From NCBI GenBank assembly GCA_903893945.1, contig CAITOF010000048.1, forward strand, positions 1 through 64,000: a DNA stretch of 64,000 bases, read 5' to 3'. The notes below the pieces were generated by a model. It was not told the origin of the DNA. It saw only the letters and a list, made by a program, of their open reading frames with translations, and searched no databases. The first letter of the stretch is position 1. Every line of letters begins with the position of its first letter. The stretch is from an uncultured Oxalobacteraceae bacterium (GTDB lineage: Bacteria > Pseudomonadota > Gammaproteobacteria > Burkholderiales > Burkholderiaceae_D). The position numbers were made by a program, and so were the translations under genes. Below are positions 1 through 10,510 of the stretch, piece after piece.

Positions 1-16
1 CATGACCTACCTCCTC
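1..16 (-). promoter_or_regulatory. Start codon and strong ribosome binding site of a gene leaving the window
   Basis: Read on the minus strand, bases 16 to 10 are GAGGAGG, a near-perfect Shine-Dalgarno sequence, followed after 6 bases by ATG at 3 to 1. A leftward gene therefore very probably begins at base 3 and lies outside the window. Its product cannot be read from here. Confidence 0.6.
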
Positions 17-101
17 AATATTGGCTCTGAGCCTTTGGTTCTTCGGACCTCTAGCTTAATCCACGTCGCTTGAGGTACGGTAGGTCAATACATTCTGTCT
101 A

Positions 102-201
102 GGGGGACGCCGAGTCTGGCACGTAAGTGCCTTCAACTTCAAATAATTGTTCACTTTTAATTTAACGCCGAAAGCGCTGTCGCGCAGACTCGGTGCCCCC
201 C
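102..201. repeat. Imperfect inverted repeat bounding a 100-base segment
   Basis: Bases 102-118 and the reverse complement of 185-201 match at 15 of 17 positions (GGGGGACGCCGAGTCTG against GGGGGGCACCGAGTCTG). The ends are G-rich and the interior is AT-rich, which suits a small non-autonomous (MITE-like) element or a long hairpin. No target-site duplication is evident and no transposase is near, so the nature of the element is unresolved. Confidence 0.4.
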
Positions 202-202
202 C

Positions 203-232
203 TGGATCCCCCGCCTTCGCGGAGGATGACGA
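203..232. repeat. REP-like intergenic palindrome
   Basis: The stretch has the core CCGCCTTCGCGG at 211-222, preceded by TGGATCCC and followed by AGGATGACGA. This resembles the abundant proteobacterial intergenic palindromes with a CGCCTTCGCG core flanked by GGAT and ATGACGA. Only one copy was noticed in the window, so its repetitive nature is inferred from similarity to known families. Confidence 0.4.
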
Positions 233-363
233 CTAATTACGACTGCCTCTCCAGGGCAGAGACCGTGGCAAAACGCACCACCATCCTGTCTTCATTTTTT
301 TGCAACTACAGTAAGCTTCGGTGATTGAAAATTGTCTGACTCCTGTGTAAATAAAATGACCCA

Positions 364-873
364 TCAGGACTTTGGAGCGGGGACCTGGGTTGAATGGAAA
401 AAACGAATACGCCATGCGCCTTCGCGATACTCAAGAAAGGCCGACTCTAACCATTCAGCGGGTGTCTTACCGGATGCAGATTCAACCGAGCCCCGGTTGG
501 TATAGGTCAGCCATGCCTGATTGCATGAGATATGGACCTCAGGATCGGGGACAGTCCATTCAAATTTCAAACCCTGCCCGTGCAACATTTTAATGAGCCC
601 AACGAGGGATTCCGCCGTGAAGCGAGTCCCGGTATCGAACGCATAGTAATCTGGGGTTACCTGAGCCTGAAATAATGCCAGATCGTCTTTTTGGAGCGCC
701 GCATACATCTGGCGCACCACGGCAACCACTTCTTGCGGCGCCTGTGACGCGGGGGCGCATTTCGGGCCTTCTGCCCAGGAACTCGAAACAATCCCAAGGA
801 AAAATCCCGTCACCAAAACGATTTTACGAGAAGCGACTACAATTGCAGATTCAAATTTTATTGGCCTAGTCAT
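364..873 (-). CDS. Exported NTF2-like (SnoaL/DUF4440-type) protein
   Basis: A 169-residue protein. The ATG at 873 is chosen because it is preceded by AGGGGTGA and opens a clear signal peptide (hydrophobic residues about 18-32, likely cleavage after SSWA at residue 34); an in-frame extension further upstream reads like non-coding sequence. The mature part has an alpha/beta pattern typical of NTF2-like folds, with an N-terminal helix (EVVAVVRQMYAALQKDDL) and a C-terminal strand pair ending WRIRFFHST. Two cysteines (39 and 117) could form a disulphide in the periplasm. Such proteins bind small ligands or act as lyases or isomerases; no substrate can be named. It is divergent from the hydrolase gene at 1202. 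Confidence 0.65.
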   Translation of the reverse strand: MTRPIKFESAIVVASRKIVLVTGFFLGIVSSSWAEGPKCAPASQAPQEVVAVVRQMYAALQKDDLALFQAQVTPDYYAFDTGTRFTAESLVGLIKMLHGQGLKFEWTVPDPEVHISCNQAWLTYTNRGSVESASGKTPAEWLESAFLEYREGAWRIRFFHSTQVPAPKS

Positions 874-1201
874 TATTTCACCCCTGAATTTAATTTGATT
901 TTTGTAACCCGATTCACACAAGCTCCATCGCTTTAAGCCCATGTAACTCATACTGGCGACTGGCAAAGTAATGGTTGGCCAGCACAGTTTCTCACATTCC
1001 TGCGTCAAGATAGCGTATCTTATGCAAAAAACACCAATGACAAATACCGTCGATAGGACAGGCTGCAGGGGCATGCAACCACTGACGCGGTGCTTTGTAT
1101 TTGCAAAAAAACATCTTTTAGGCGACTATACGGCTACCACAAATCTGTAAGTACCCAAATTCTCCCTGAATGGGCTTTTGAATCAATCACACCATGAATC
1201 C
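874..1201. other. Divergent intergenic region between two exported-protein genes
   Basis: This 328-base stretch must hold the promoters of both flanking genes. A weak sigma-70-like pair facing left (TTGTGT, 17 bases, TCAAAT) ends shortly before the start at 873. Nothing convincing was found facing right. No gene or RNA is seen. Confidence 0.4.
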
Positions 1202-2191
1202 ATGAGCAAATTAGCGTCCCTGTTATGCCTGTCTGTATTAATCAGTATCACTGTGCCGGCGTCGGCCAGCGTGAAGTTTGTCGAGAACACCCTTGCTGTC
1301 GACGGCCCTACCGGCGTGTTGACTGGCTACTTTCGCCAGCCCGACGCGCTCAGCTCGACGCCTGTCGTCATCATCGTACCCGGCTCGGGACCGACCGATC
1401 ACAATGGAAACAGCCCTTCAGGGCTCAATGCATCCAGTTATTCGTATCTGGCTGCAGGGCTTGCTGAGGCGGGCATAGCATCGATCCGGATCGATAAACG
1501 AGGCATGTTTGCCAGCGCAGGTGCCGCAACCAATCCGAACGCAGTCACTATCGGCGATTACGCTGACGACCTGAATGCCTGGATCAATCAGGCGACCAGG
1601 CAGAGCCACAATCACTGTGCCTGGGTTTTGGGCCACAGTGAGGGTGCACTGGTAGCCGAAGTGGCGGCTGCAAAAAATCAGAACATTTGTGGATTGATTC
1701 TGGTTGCCGGTGCGGGACGGCGGCTGGGGGATGTGCTGCGCGACCAGCTCAGATCGAACCCGGCAAACCAGACCCTGTTGCCGCAGGCATTTGACGCAAT
1801 ACAAAAAATGGAGGCTGGCCAGCGTGTTGACACCACCGGATTTCACCCGGCACTGGGCAAACTTTTTCGACCGGAAGTGCAAGGTTTTCTGATAAGTGAA
1901 TTGGCGTTGGACCCCGGTGAGCTACTGAGAGCTTGCAAGTTACCGGTACTTATCATCCAGGGAACCAATGACCTGCAGATTGGCATACAGGACGCCGAGT
2001 TGCTCAAGAAAGCCGATCCGCAGGCACGGCTTGAACTGATCGATGGTATGAATCACGTTTTGAAGACAGTGCCAGACGCCAATAGGGCCGCAAATTTTGC
2101 CAGCTATTCGGATCCGACGTTACCGTTAGCTGAAAAATTGCTGCCGATAATCTCGTCGTTTATAAACGGGTATTCGGCGGGTTCAAAGTAA
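1202..2191 (+). CDS. Exported alpha/beta hydrolase
   Basis: A 329-residue protein with a signal peptide (residues 1-22, cut likely after VPASA). The catalytic set of an alpha/beta hydrolase is visible: nucleophile elbow GHSEGA with Ser146, acid Asp257 in QGTNDLQ and His285 in GMNHV; the PGSGPTD segment near 60-66 should form the oxyanion region. It belongs to the serine aminopeptidase/esterase S33-like group and probably hydrolyses an ester or peptide outside the cytoplasm; the substrate is unknown. The ATG at 1202 is preferred over an in-frame TTG at 1178 because it gives a compact signal peptide, though neither start has a good ribosome binding site. Confidence 0.8.
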   Translation: MSKLASLLCLSVLISITVPASASVKFVENTLAVDGPTGVLTGYFRQPDALSSTPVVIIVPGSGPTDHNGNSPSGLNASSYSYLAAGLAEAGIASIRIDKRGMFASAGAATNPNAVTIGDYADDLNAWINQATRQSHNHCAWVLGHSEGALVAEVAAAKNQNICGLILVAGAGRRLGDVLRDQLRSNPANQTLLPQAFDAIQKMEAGQRVDTTGFHPALGKLFRPEVQGFLISELALDPGELLRACKLPVLIIQGTNDLQIGIQDAELLKKADPQARLELIDGMNHVLKTVPDANRAANFASYSDPTLPLAEKLLPIISSFINGYSAGSK

Positions 2192-2308
2192 GCATCGCGT
2201 TGCCGGGCAAGATTTTAAATCCGCAAAGGAATCAGCGCGCACTCACGATAATCAACACCGCATCCATTATTCAGGCTGGCAGTGGCTACCAGTGCGACCT
2301 GGTGCTGA

Positions 2309-2848
2309 TTACTCGTGGTGTTTCTGTATGCGCTTGAATAACTGGTCCGGGCGGATCGAATCATAATCTTCAAACGGCTGATGTATCCACGGGTTGGTAT
2401 GCAAATACACCACGCTGAAGTCCGGAATCACGACAGAACATTCCTTGTGCCAGATTACCGCTGATTTGACTTCGGTAATGGACGGATAATGTTTGCTCAG
2501 ATGTTCAACGACTTTTTGCAAGGTCACACCGGTGTCCACCAGATCATCGACCACCAGTACGCGCCCGCCCAACGTGCCGTTGGTAATGGTGATGTGTTTT
2601 GCGATATCCAGATCGCCCTGCTGGGTTCCTGCTTCAGCACGGTACGAACTTGTCGAGAGTATGGCGAGTGGCACATTAAAAATCCGCGACAGCATATCGC
2701 CCGGCCGCAAACCGCCGCGCGCCAGGCATAAAATCTGGTCAAACTCCCAGCCGGATTCATAGACCAGCAGCGCCAATTTTTCAACGTGCAGGTGGTATTC
2801 GTTCCAGCCTACCCAGAGGTGTTGATCCGTTGATTCAGGTAATGACAT
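2309..2848 (-). CDS. Purine-type phosphoribosyltransferase
   Basis: A 179-residue type I phosphoribosyltransferase. The PRPP-binding loop VLVVDDLVDTGVT spans about residues 97-109, and the upstream CLARGGLRPGD segment (41-51) matches the pyrophosphate-binding loop of xanthine/hypoxanthine/guanine enzymes. It would salvage a purine base to the nucleotide using PRPP in the cytoplasm. It follows purA, stop to start about 8 bases, and is probably in the same transcript, consistent with a purine role. The exact base used (xanthine, guanine or hypoxanthine) cannot be decided from the sequence. Confidence 0.85.
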   Translation of the reverse strand: MSLPESTDQHLWVGWNEYHLHVEKLALLVYESGWEFDQILCLARGGLRPGDMLSRIFNVPLAILSTSSYRAEAGTQQGDLDIAKHITITNGTLGGRVLVVDDLVDTGVTLQKVVEHLSKHYPSITEVKSAVIWHKECSVVIPDFSVVYLHTNPWIHQPFEDYDSIRPDQLFKRIQKHHE

Positions 2849-2856
2849 AGACTGGC

Positions 2857-4173
<1,317 letters not shown>

Positions 4174-4178
4174 TTAAC

Positions 4179-5333
4179 CTAACGTTTAAGTATCCAACTT
4201 CCATCTTCAAAAACGACCGCGCGATTGCAGTCGAATTCATCTAATTCATTTTTGTGGCCCGGCAGACTTTGAATGACAATTTCCCCTTGTCCACGCAACT
4301 GGGCAATTTTTTCCCGCAATGCCGGATCAACACCCCAGGGCGCCATAATGGCATTCTTGCGCCCGGCACCCGGCAATAAACGCGCCAATTCCCGCAGATC
4401 CAGCGAAAAACCGGTCGCGGGTCGTGCTCTCCCGAATGCTTCGCCGACATGATCATAGCGTCCGCCACGCGCAACCGCATTGGGCAGACCTTCTACATAA
4501 GCCGCAAAAGTCACTCCGCTATGATAATGAAGTCCACGCAAATCTGCTAAATCTATTGTTACTTGTGCACCACTTTGCGCCGGAACTAATGACGCCAGCA
4601 GCGCCAGTTCATTCAAAGCGCTATCAATCTCAGGCAGTTTAGGCAAAATTTTTCTGGCTTGCTCTAAAACCTGCACGTCACCGTATAAATTTGGCAAGGC
4701 CAGCAACGCCTGTCGGGTCGTGGTCTGGAAATTGACTGAAATTTCCTTGAGACCCGGCACATCTTTGGTTTCCAGTAATTCATATAACGCCATTTCGGAT
4801 AGCTTGGCAACGGGATCCTGCGCCAGGATGGCGTGCAACACGCCGACATGGCATAAATCCAGCCTGACTTTAGGCATTCCAGCCAGTGACAGGGTCGCCA
4901 GCAGCAGTTCCTGAATTTCAGCGTCCGCCTCCAGTCCGGCGTGTCCGTAAATTTCAGCGCCGATCTGGAACGGTTCACGGGTCGCGTGCAAACCGGACGG
5001 TCGCGTCAGCAGGATACTTCCGGCATAACAGAGACGCGTAACCGAGGTCCGGTTAAGCAGGTGGGCATCAATACGCGCGACCTGCGTTGTCATGTCGGCA
5101 CGAACACCGAGCATGCGTCCTGAAATCTGGTCGACCAGTTTGAATGTCAGCAAATCCAGGTCCTGACCGGCGCCCGAGAGCAGCGATTCCAGATATTCCA
5201 GCATCGGTGGCATGACAAGTTCATAGCCATATAACCGGAAATGATCAAGCAGGCGGCGACGCAACTCTTCGATTTTACGTGCCTCGGAAGGCAGAACATC
5301 AGCGATATTTTCAGGGAGAAGCCAATTGGGCAT
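4179..5333 (-). CDS. hisZ: ATP phosphoribosyltransferase regulatory subunit
   Basis: A 384-residue HisRS-like paralogue without a C-terminal anticodon-binding domain. HisZ partners the short HisG subunit in the first step of histidine synthesis and transmits histidine feedback inhibition; it is not a tRNA ligase. Class II synthetase-like elements are visible: the early motif 2-like YAGSILL segment and a late [27 protein letters not shown] stretch, given here in part: GGRYDH and ATGFSLDL. The ATG at 5333 is chosen over an upstream GTG (5351) because the latter lies inside the terminator hairpin and would add an unconserved MCIWPI leader. Confidence 0.93.
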   Translation of the reverse strand: MPNWLLPENIADVLPSEARKIEELRRRLLDHFRLYGYELVMPPMLEYLESLLSGAGQDLDLLTFKLVDQISGRMLGVRADMTTQVARIDAHLLNRTSVTRLCYAGSILLTRPSGLHATREPFQIGAEIYGHAGLEADAEIQELLLATLSLAGMPKVRLDLCHVGVLHAILAQDPVAKLSEMALYELLETKDVPGLKEISVNFQTTTRQALLALPNLYGDVQVLEQARKILPKLPEIDSALNELALLASLVPAQSGAQVTIDLADLRGLHYHSGVTFAAYVEGLPNAVARGGRYDHVGEAFGRARPATGFSLDLRELARLLPGAGRKNAIMAPWGVDPALREKIAQLRGQGEIVIQSLPGHKNELDEFDCNRAVVFEDGSWILKR

Positions 5334-5344
5334 GATAGGCCATA

Positions 5345-5386
5345 TACACACAAAACAAGCCCGAAGTCTTACCGTCCGGGCTTGTT
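5345..5386 (-). terminator. Rho-independent terminator after hflC, just before hisZ
   Basis: Read leftward, a perfect 10-base-pair stem (AACAAGCCCG at 5386-5377 with CGGGCTTGTT at 5363-5354) and a 13-base loop are followed by TTGTGTGT. It lies about 54 bases past the hflC stop and ends only about a dozen bases before the hisZ start. It should end most hflX-hflK-hflC transcripts and leave hisZ-purA to read-through or another promoter. Confidence 0.7.
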
Positions 5387-5439
5387 GATCATTAAAAAAC
5401 GTCGCACTGCGACTTACTGTCAGTCAGACTGAATCAGGA

Positions 5440-6315
5440 TTATTTACCCTGTCCCGGCGCCTTGAAATACTTGAAGAATTCCGAATTCGGATCAACGACC
5501 AACACATCATTCCTGCTCTTGAAGCTGGCACGGTAAGCTTCCAGACTGCGATAAAACTTATAAAATTCCGGATTCTGTCCAAAGGCCTGCGCATAGATCC
5601 GGCTGGCCTTCGCGTCGCCGTCACCGCGCACTTTTTCAGAATCACGATAAGCTTCAGCCAGAATCACGGTGCTCTGTTTGTCGGCATCGGCACGAATTTT
5701 TTCCGATTCGGCGTAACCGGTGGATCGCAATTCATTGGCAACCCGGGTTCGTTCCGCTTTCATGCGGTCGTATACCGAGTTATTGATCTGTTCCACATAA
5801 TCGACGCGTTTCAACCGCACATCAATTATTTCAACACCAATCTGTTTTGCTTCTTCTGACACTTTGGTGCGCAGTGCATCCATGACTTTACTGCGCTCAC
5901 CGGAGATGACGTCACGTACAGTGCGCTTGGTGATTTCATCGTTCAGGGCTGCCTTGACGATCTGGTTCATGCGGTCTTTTGCGCGCTGCTCATCACCGCC
6001 GAAACTGATGTAATACAATTTGGGATCAGTGATATGCCATTTCACAAATGAATCCACCAGAATATTTTTCTTCTCAGCGGTAATAAAACGATCGGCCTCG
6101 GGCGAATCAATCGTCAGAATGCGCTTATCCAGGAACACAACGTTTTGAAAGGGGGGTGGCAATTTGAAATGCAGGCCCGGTTCACTGATGATGGTCTTCA
6201 TTTCACCGATAGCAAAAACAATTGCGAAATGACGCTGATCCACGACAAATACTGTCGATGACAGGATCAGCAGCGCAATGACCGTGGCAATGACGGTCGA
6301 AATCAACTTGTTCAT
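5440..6315 (-). CDS. hflC: FtsH protease regulator HflC
   Basis: A 291-residue SPFH/stomatin-family membrane protein. One N-terminal transmembrane helix (about residues 4-25) is followed by the band-7 domain (VDQRHFAIVFAIGE onwards) and a long charged helical region rich in Glu, Arg and Ala. HflC and HflK form a large cage around the FtsH protease in the inner membrane and control its access to membrane substrates. The start codon overlaps the hflK stop by one base (TAATG), so translation is coupled, as expected for subunits of one complex. Confidence 0.96.
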   Translation of the reverse strand: MNKLISTVIATVIALLILSSTVFVVDQRHFAIVFAIGEMKTIISEPGLHFKLPPPFQNVVFLDKRILTIDSPEADRFITAEKKNILVDSFVKWHITDPKLYYISFGGDEQRAKDRMNQIVKAALNDEITKRTVRDVISGERSKVMDALRTKVSEEAKQIGVEIIDVRLKRVDYVEQINNSVYDRMKAERTRVANELRSTGYAESEKIRADADKQSTVILAEAYRDSEKVRGDGDAKASRIYAQAFGQNPEFYKFYRSLEAYRASFKSRNDVLVVDPNSEFFKYFKAPGQGK

Positions 6316-7559
6316 TATCGTGCCTCCCTTTCACGCGAGTGATCTCGTGAACGTGACGGGTCGTTCGCCGTCGTAACTTCGGGCGCGGGCGGAATGCCCA
6401 CCGCTTTTGGCGCCTGCGACGGATCGGGGCTGATGGTCTGTCCGATCAGTTTATCCAAAGGCAGATAAATCATGTTGTTACCGTTTTTGGTATCAATCAT
6501 CATTTTTGTCGTGCTGGTGAATATCTGCTGCATCGTTTCAAAATACATCCGATCGCGGGTGACCGCGGGGGCTTTCTGGTATTCATCCAGCACCTGCTTG
6601 AAGCGCGAAGCGTTACCTTCGGCGTTGGCGATCACGCGCGCCTGATAGGCCTGCGACTCTTCCTGCAGACGCGCAGCGGCTCCGCGCGCTTTCGGTATGA
6701 CATCGTTTGCGTAGGCCTGTCCTTCATTCTTCTGGCGTTCCCTGTCCTGTCCGGCCTTTACCGCGTCATCAAATGCGGCCTGTACCTGCTCGGGAGGCTG
6801 CACGCCCTGCATGGTGACATTGGTAACCTGCACGCCGGAATGATAGCGATCAAGTATCTGCTGCATTAACTGGTTGACGTCAAACGCCACTTTTTCGCGC
6901 CCTTCATACAGAACGAAATCCATTTTGTTGCGCCCTACCACTTCACGTATCGCCGTTTCGGCGACCTGCTTTACCGTGCTTTCCTGTTCGCGGTTACTGA
7001 AAATCCAGTCGGAGGCACTTTTCAATTTGTACTGAACAGCAAACTGGATATCGATAATATTTTCATCGTCGGTCAGCATTAATGCTTCTTTGGGCTGCTT
7101 GTTCTTTACGTTGCCCTGATAACCGACTTCCACCGTCCGCACCTGGGAGATATTGACAATCTCATGACTTTGAATCGGATACGGGAAGCGCCAGTTAAAA
7201 CCGGAGGTCGTATCGTGACTGTATTTCCCGAACGTCAGTACCACACCGGTCTGGCCTTCCTGGACCACAAAACTGCCACTCACCAACCAGAGAAAAACCA
7301 GAATGACGACGATCAGTCCGGCACCGTATTTTGCACCGTTGGAATCTGCAGACGGTCCGCCGTGACCACCACCAGCACCTTTGCCGCCAAACATGGCATT
7401 CAGTTTCTGGTTGAAATCGCGCCATAAATCTTCAAGATCCGGCGGGCCATTGGGTGTTGACTGTTTTTTGCCTTCATTATCGCTTCCCGAATTGCGCCCC
7501 CATTTGGGGTCATTAAGGGAGAAAATTGCACCCATTTTTTTTAGAATTGAAACAGCCAT
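6315..7559 (-). CDS. hflK: FtsH protease regulator HflK
   Basis: A 414-residue partner of HflC. The N-terminal cytoplasmic part is Gly-rich with SLNDPKWG at 14-21, typical of HflK, followed by a transmembrane helix (about 79-98), the SPFH domain (FVVQEGQTGVVLTFGK) and coiled helices. The C-terminus is charged and low in complexity (SRSRDHSRERE). A later Met at residue 9 is an alternative start; the ATG at 7559 has a weak GGAT upstream. The gene order hfq-hflX-hflK-hflC matches other proteobacteria. Confidence 0.96.
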   Translation of the reverse strand: MAVSILKKMGAIFSLNDPKWGRNSGSDNEGKKQSTPNGPPDLEDLWRDFNQKLNAMFGGKGAGGGHGGPSADSNGAKYGAGLIVVILVFLWLVSGSFVVQEGQTGVVLTFGKYSHDTTSGFNWRFPYPIQSHEIVNISQVRTVEVGYQGNVKNKQPKEALMLTDDENIIDIQFAVQYKLKSASDWIFSNREQESTVKQVAETAIREVVGRNKMDFVLYEGREKVAFDVNQLMQQILDRYHSGVQVTNVTMQGVQPPEQVQAAFDDAVKAGQDRERQKNEGQAYANDVIPKARGAAARLQEESQAYQARVIANAEGNASRFKQVLDEYQKAPAVTRDRMYFETMQQIFTSTTKMMIDTKNGNNMIYLPLDKLIGQTISPDPSQAPKAVGIPPAPEVTTANDPSRSRDHSREREAR

Positions 7560-7625
7560 TCTGCAATCATCCGATTAAGTTAGAGGTAATTTGACCAAAT
7601 TGTCTGACTATGACTTATCTGCCCA

Positions 7626-8747
7626 TCACAAATCTGCATGTGATTTATCATCTGCGACCTGTTCGTCGGTCAGGCCCGGCGTTACCAGTGCCGCGCCAAA
7701 CCCGAGCTGCCCGGCCAATTCACCCAATGCGAGACGCAATTCATGAAGGCCTTGCCCGGTTTTCGCGCTTAAAAAAATCCGCTGTATTTTATCATACTCA
7801 TCACGCTCAATTCCCGGCGCCAGGTCAGCCATATCAATCTTATTCCATAACAGTAACTGCGGAATACCGTCAGCACCGATTTCTTCCAATACCTGATTGA
7901 CCTGCTGAATCTGATCCAGCCTGGTCGGACTTGACGCGTCGACAACATGTAACAGGAGATCGGCATGGATAGTTTCTTCCAGGGTAGCGCGAAACGCGGC
8001 CACCAGTTGATGTGGCAATTCACGAATAAACCCGACCGTGTCTGAAACAACAATTTGCCCGACATCGCCCAGATAAACCCGCCGCGAGGTTGTATCGAGG
8101 GTGGCAAACAGTTGGTCCGCCGTATAGGTGCCCGCCTTCGTCAATACATTGAACAGCGTTGATTTGCCCGCGTTGGTATAACCCACCAGCGATACCGAAA
8201 AAACCCGGCTTCTTCCTCTGGCACGCCGCTGGGTCTCGCGCTGTTTCTGCAATTTGATGAGCTTGTCTTTTAACATCTTGACCCGGTCACCCAATAATCG
8301 CCGATCCGTTTCCAGCTGGGTTTCACCGGGACCTCTCAGGCCGATACCCCCTTTTTGCCGCTCCAGATGGGTCCAGCCGCGTATCAGTCGGGTTGATAAA
8401 TGTTGCAACTGAGCAAGCTCAACCTGGACCTTACCTTCATGACTTTTGGCGCGCTGGGCAAATATATCAAGAATCAGACTTGTTCTGTCCAGTACGCGCA
8501 CCTGAATATGCTTTTCCAGATTACGTTGCTGGGCAGGACTTAAAGCATGGTTGAAAATGACAACTTCTATTTGATGATCAGTGACGGCGTCTTTTATTTC
8601 CTGCGCTTTGCCGCTGCCTACGAATAAGGCCGGGTCGGGACTTGACCGCTTGCAGGTAATAGTGGAAATGGGTCTGACGCCAGCAGAAAGGGCCAACAGG
8701 GACAGCTCTTCCAAACTCGAGTGAAAGTCCGACTTGCCAAAATCCAC
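7626..8747 (-). CDS. hflX: Ribosome-associated GTPase HflX
   Basis: A 373-residue GTPase that splits stalled or stressed ribosomes. The N-terminal HflX domain (about 1-170) has the GGIGLRGPGETQLETDRR region, followed by G1 GYTNAGKS (189-196), G3 DTVGF (236-240) and G4 NKID (302-305). The start is problematic. The family usually begins a few residues earlier, and the codons upstream of GTG 8747 do encode the conserved RVILVG strand, but no ATG, GTG or TTG is in frame there before the stop at 8816. Translation either starts at GTG 8747 or uses a rare codon such as ATT or CTG. Confidence 0.95.
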   Translation of the reverse strand: MDFGKSDFHSSLEELSLLALSAGVRPISTITCKRSSPDPALFVGSGKAQEIKDAVTDHQIEVVIFNHALSPAQQRNLEKHIQVRVLDRTSLILDIFAQRAKSHEGKVQVELAQLQHLSTRLIRGWTHLERQKGGIGLRGPGETQLETDRRLLGDRVKMLKDKLIKLQKQRETQRRARGRSRVFSVSLVGYTNAGKSTLFNVLTKAGTYTADQLFATLDTTSRRVYLGDVGQIVVSDTVGFIRELPHQLVAAFRATLEETIHADLLLHVVDASSPTRLDQIQQVNQVLEEIGADGIPQLLLWNKIDMADLAPGIERDEYDKIQRIFLSAKTGQGLHELRLALGELAGQLGFGAALVTPGLTDEQVADDKSHADL

Positions 8748-8784
8748 ACCGACCAGAATGACGCGGACCGCAGACTCGATCTCT

Positions 8785-9021
8785 TTATTCAGACTCTGGC
8801 TCCGCAGGTAAATTCACCGCTCTTGCTGGTACTACCGTCGAAATAGCGTGCTTATAGACCATCTGGGTCACCGTATTACGCAGCAAAACAACATATTGGT
8901 CGAACGATTCAACATGGCCCTGTAATTTGATGCCATTAACAAGATAAATTGAGACAGGTATATGCTCTTTACGTAAGGCGTTTAAGAATGGGTCTTGTAA
9001 CAATTGCCCTTTGTTGCTCAT
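8785..9021 (-). CDS. hfq: RNA chaperone Hfq
   Basis: A 78-residue Sm-like protein that forms a hexamer, pairs small RNAs with mRNAs and affects RNA stability. The core is almost textbook: [15 protein letters not shown], the Sm1 strand [21 protein letters not shown], and Sm2 [10 protein letters not shown] with the Lys-His of the proximal RNA site. The C-terminal tail is short and acidic (EPESE), as is common outside enterics. It lies 38 bases upstream of hflX and is probably cotranscribed with it. Confidence 0.98.
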   Translation of the reverse strand: MSNKGQLLQDPFLNALRKEHIPVSIYLVNGIKLQGHVESFDQYVVLLRNTVTQMVYKHAISTVVPARAVNLPAEPESE

Positions 9022-9060
9022 AGCAGCTCCATAATGTTGTTGTCGTGCCGAGATGAGGAC

Positions 9061-9088
9061 ATTATGGCATTTTTCAATACCTGTCCAA
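9061..9088 (-). promoter_or_regulatory. Possible sigma-70 promoter of hfq
   Basis: Facing left, TTGGAC (9088-9083) is followed after 16 bases by CATAAT (9066-9061), five of six matches to the consensus minus-10 box. Transcription would start near 9054, about 33 bases before the hfq ATG. The minus-35 box is weak. Confidence 0.45.
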
Positions 9089-9153
9089 AAAACTACATCG
9101 CTTAGTATATACGAGCACGACGCCCATATTCCACAATAAAGTTAAATTTATGC

Positions 9154-10494
9154 TTATTTTTCTGATTTCGAATAGGGATTTTTACTCGATTTCATTTCTA
9201 TGCGTAAAGGTGTCCCCACTAATGAGAAAGTTTCCCTGAAATGTTTTTCCAGGTAACGTTTGTACACATCGCCGACTGACTCCAGCGCATTTCCATGGAT
9301 CACAATAATGGGTGGATTCTGACCACCCTGATGCGCATAGCGTAATTTGGGTCGTATCGATCCTTTGCGTTTGGGCTGCTGGTGTTCGACGGCCTCGATC
9401 AGGGCACGGGTTAATTTCGGCGTGGACAGATTTGCCGTTGCTGCCGCATAAGCCTGATTCACCGATTTCATCATCAAGGCAATGCCGGTGGATTTAAGTG
9501 CTGATATGAAATGAAATTTGGCGAAGGATAAAAATCCGAGTTTGCGCTCGATATCGCTTTTGATTTCATCGCGCCGATCACTCTGCAGACCATCCCATTT
9601 GTTCACGCCGACAACCAGGGCTCGCCCCGACTCCAGAATGAAACCGGCGATGTGCGCATCCTGTTCGGATATATCCTGTTGCGCATCGAGTAACAGCAGA
9701 ACAACATTGGCTTCCGATATCGATTGTAACGTTTTGACAACGGAGAATTTTTCTATCGCTTCAAAAACTTTACCCCGACGACGAATTCCGGCGGTATCGA
9801 TCAGGGTATATTGCTGTCCGTCGCGCTCAAAGGCTATTTCTATCGAATCTCGCGTGGTCCCGGGCATGTCAAATGCGATCACGCGGTCTTCACCAAGCAG
9901 GGTATTTACCAGGGTTGATTTGCCGACATTCGGCCGTCCAACGATGGCCAGCTTGATTCCATGGTCTTTCGCTTCGGGTTCATCGTCACCATGGCGTTCG
10001 GCCAACGCCATATCGAGTGCTTCACTGACCAGATCCGCCACACCGTCGCCGTGTGCCGCCGAGATGACGTATGGATCACCGAGGCCCAATTCATAAAAGT
10101 CGGCGGTGACCGAGGTGTATTTCATACCCTCGGCCTTATTCACCACCAGCATCACGGAACGACCCGATTTGCGCAGGAAATCAGTAATCGTTTTGTCGTG
10201 GGGCGTCAGTCCCTGGCGACCATCGACAATGAAAATGACCACGTCCGCTTCAGCAACGGCCTGCTTGGTCTGCTTGGCCATTTCAAACATGATGCCCTCT
10301 TTGGCCACCGGTTCAAATCCGCCCGTATCGATGACCAGAAAAGGCCGTTCGCCAACCCGCCCCTCACCATAATGGCGATCCCGGGTCAAACCCGGCATGT
10401 CGGCCACAAGGGCATCACGTGAACGGGTCAGCCGATTAAACAGTGTGGATTTGCCGACATTTGGTCGACCTATAAGTGCGATAACCGGCTTCAT
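9154..10494 (-). CDS. der: Double-domain ribosome assembly GTPase Der (EngA)
   Basis: A 446-residue protein with two tandem GTPase domains: G1 motif GRPNVGKS at 9-16 and again at 186-193, G3 DTGG (56-59) and DTAG in the second domain, G4 NKAE and NKWD. The C-terminal KH-like domain follows, with a basic end. Der is essential for 50S subunit maturation. It precedes bamB on the same strand (16-base gap), the arrangement seen in many beta- and gammaproteobacteria. Confidence 0.98.
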   Translation of the reverse strand: MKPVIALIGRPNVGKSTLFNRLTRSRDALVADMPGLTRDRHYGEGRVGERPFLVIDTGGFEPVAKEGIMFEMAKQTKQAVAEADVVIFIVDGRQGLTPHDKTITDFLRKSGRSVMLVVNKAEGMKYTSVTADFYELGLGDPYVISAAHGDGVADLVSEALDMALAERHGDDEPEAKDHGIKLAIVGRPNVGKSTLVNTLLGEDRVIAFDMPGTTRDSIEIAFERDGQQYTLIDTAGIRRRGKVFEAIEKFSVVKTLQSISEANVVLLLLDAQQDISEQDAHIAGFILESGRALVVGVNKWDGLQSDRRDEIKSDIERKLGFLSFAKFHFISALKSTGIALMMKSVNQAYAAATANLSTPKLTRALIEAVEHQQPKRKGSIRPKLRYAHQGGQNPPIIVIHGNALESVGDVYKRYLEKHFRETFSLVGTPLRIEMKSSKNPYSKSEK

Positions 10495-10510
10495 GATTCA
10501 GTTTCTGGGT

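Larger units (their letters stand above)
17..363. other. Gene-free stretch at the window edge
   Basis: No convincing coding region is seen. Short reading frames here lack a ribosome binding site and any recognisable domain. The stretch holds the upstream region of the leftward gene at the edge, an imperfect 100-base inverted repeat and a REP-like palindrome (both listed separately), and a small perfect hairpin at 118-131 (GGCAC, loop GTAA, GTGCC). Confidence 0.5.

Noticed and set aside
10305-10330. GGTTCAAATCC resembling a tRNA T-arm
   Set aside because: It lies inside der and no acceptor, D-arm or anticodon stem can be folded around it. No tRNA was found elsewhere in the window.
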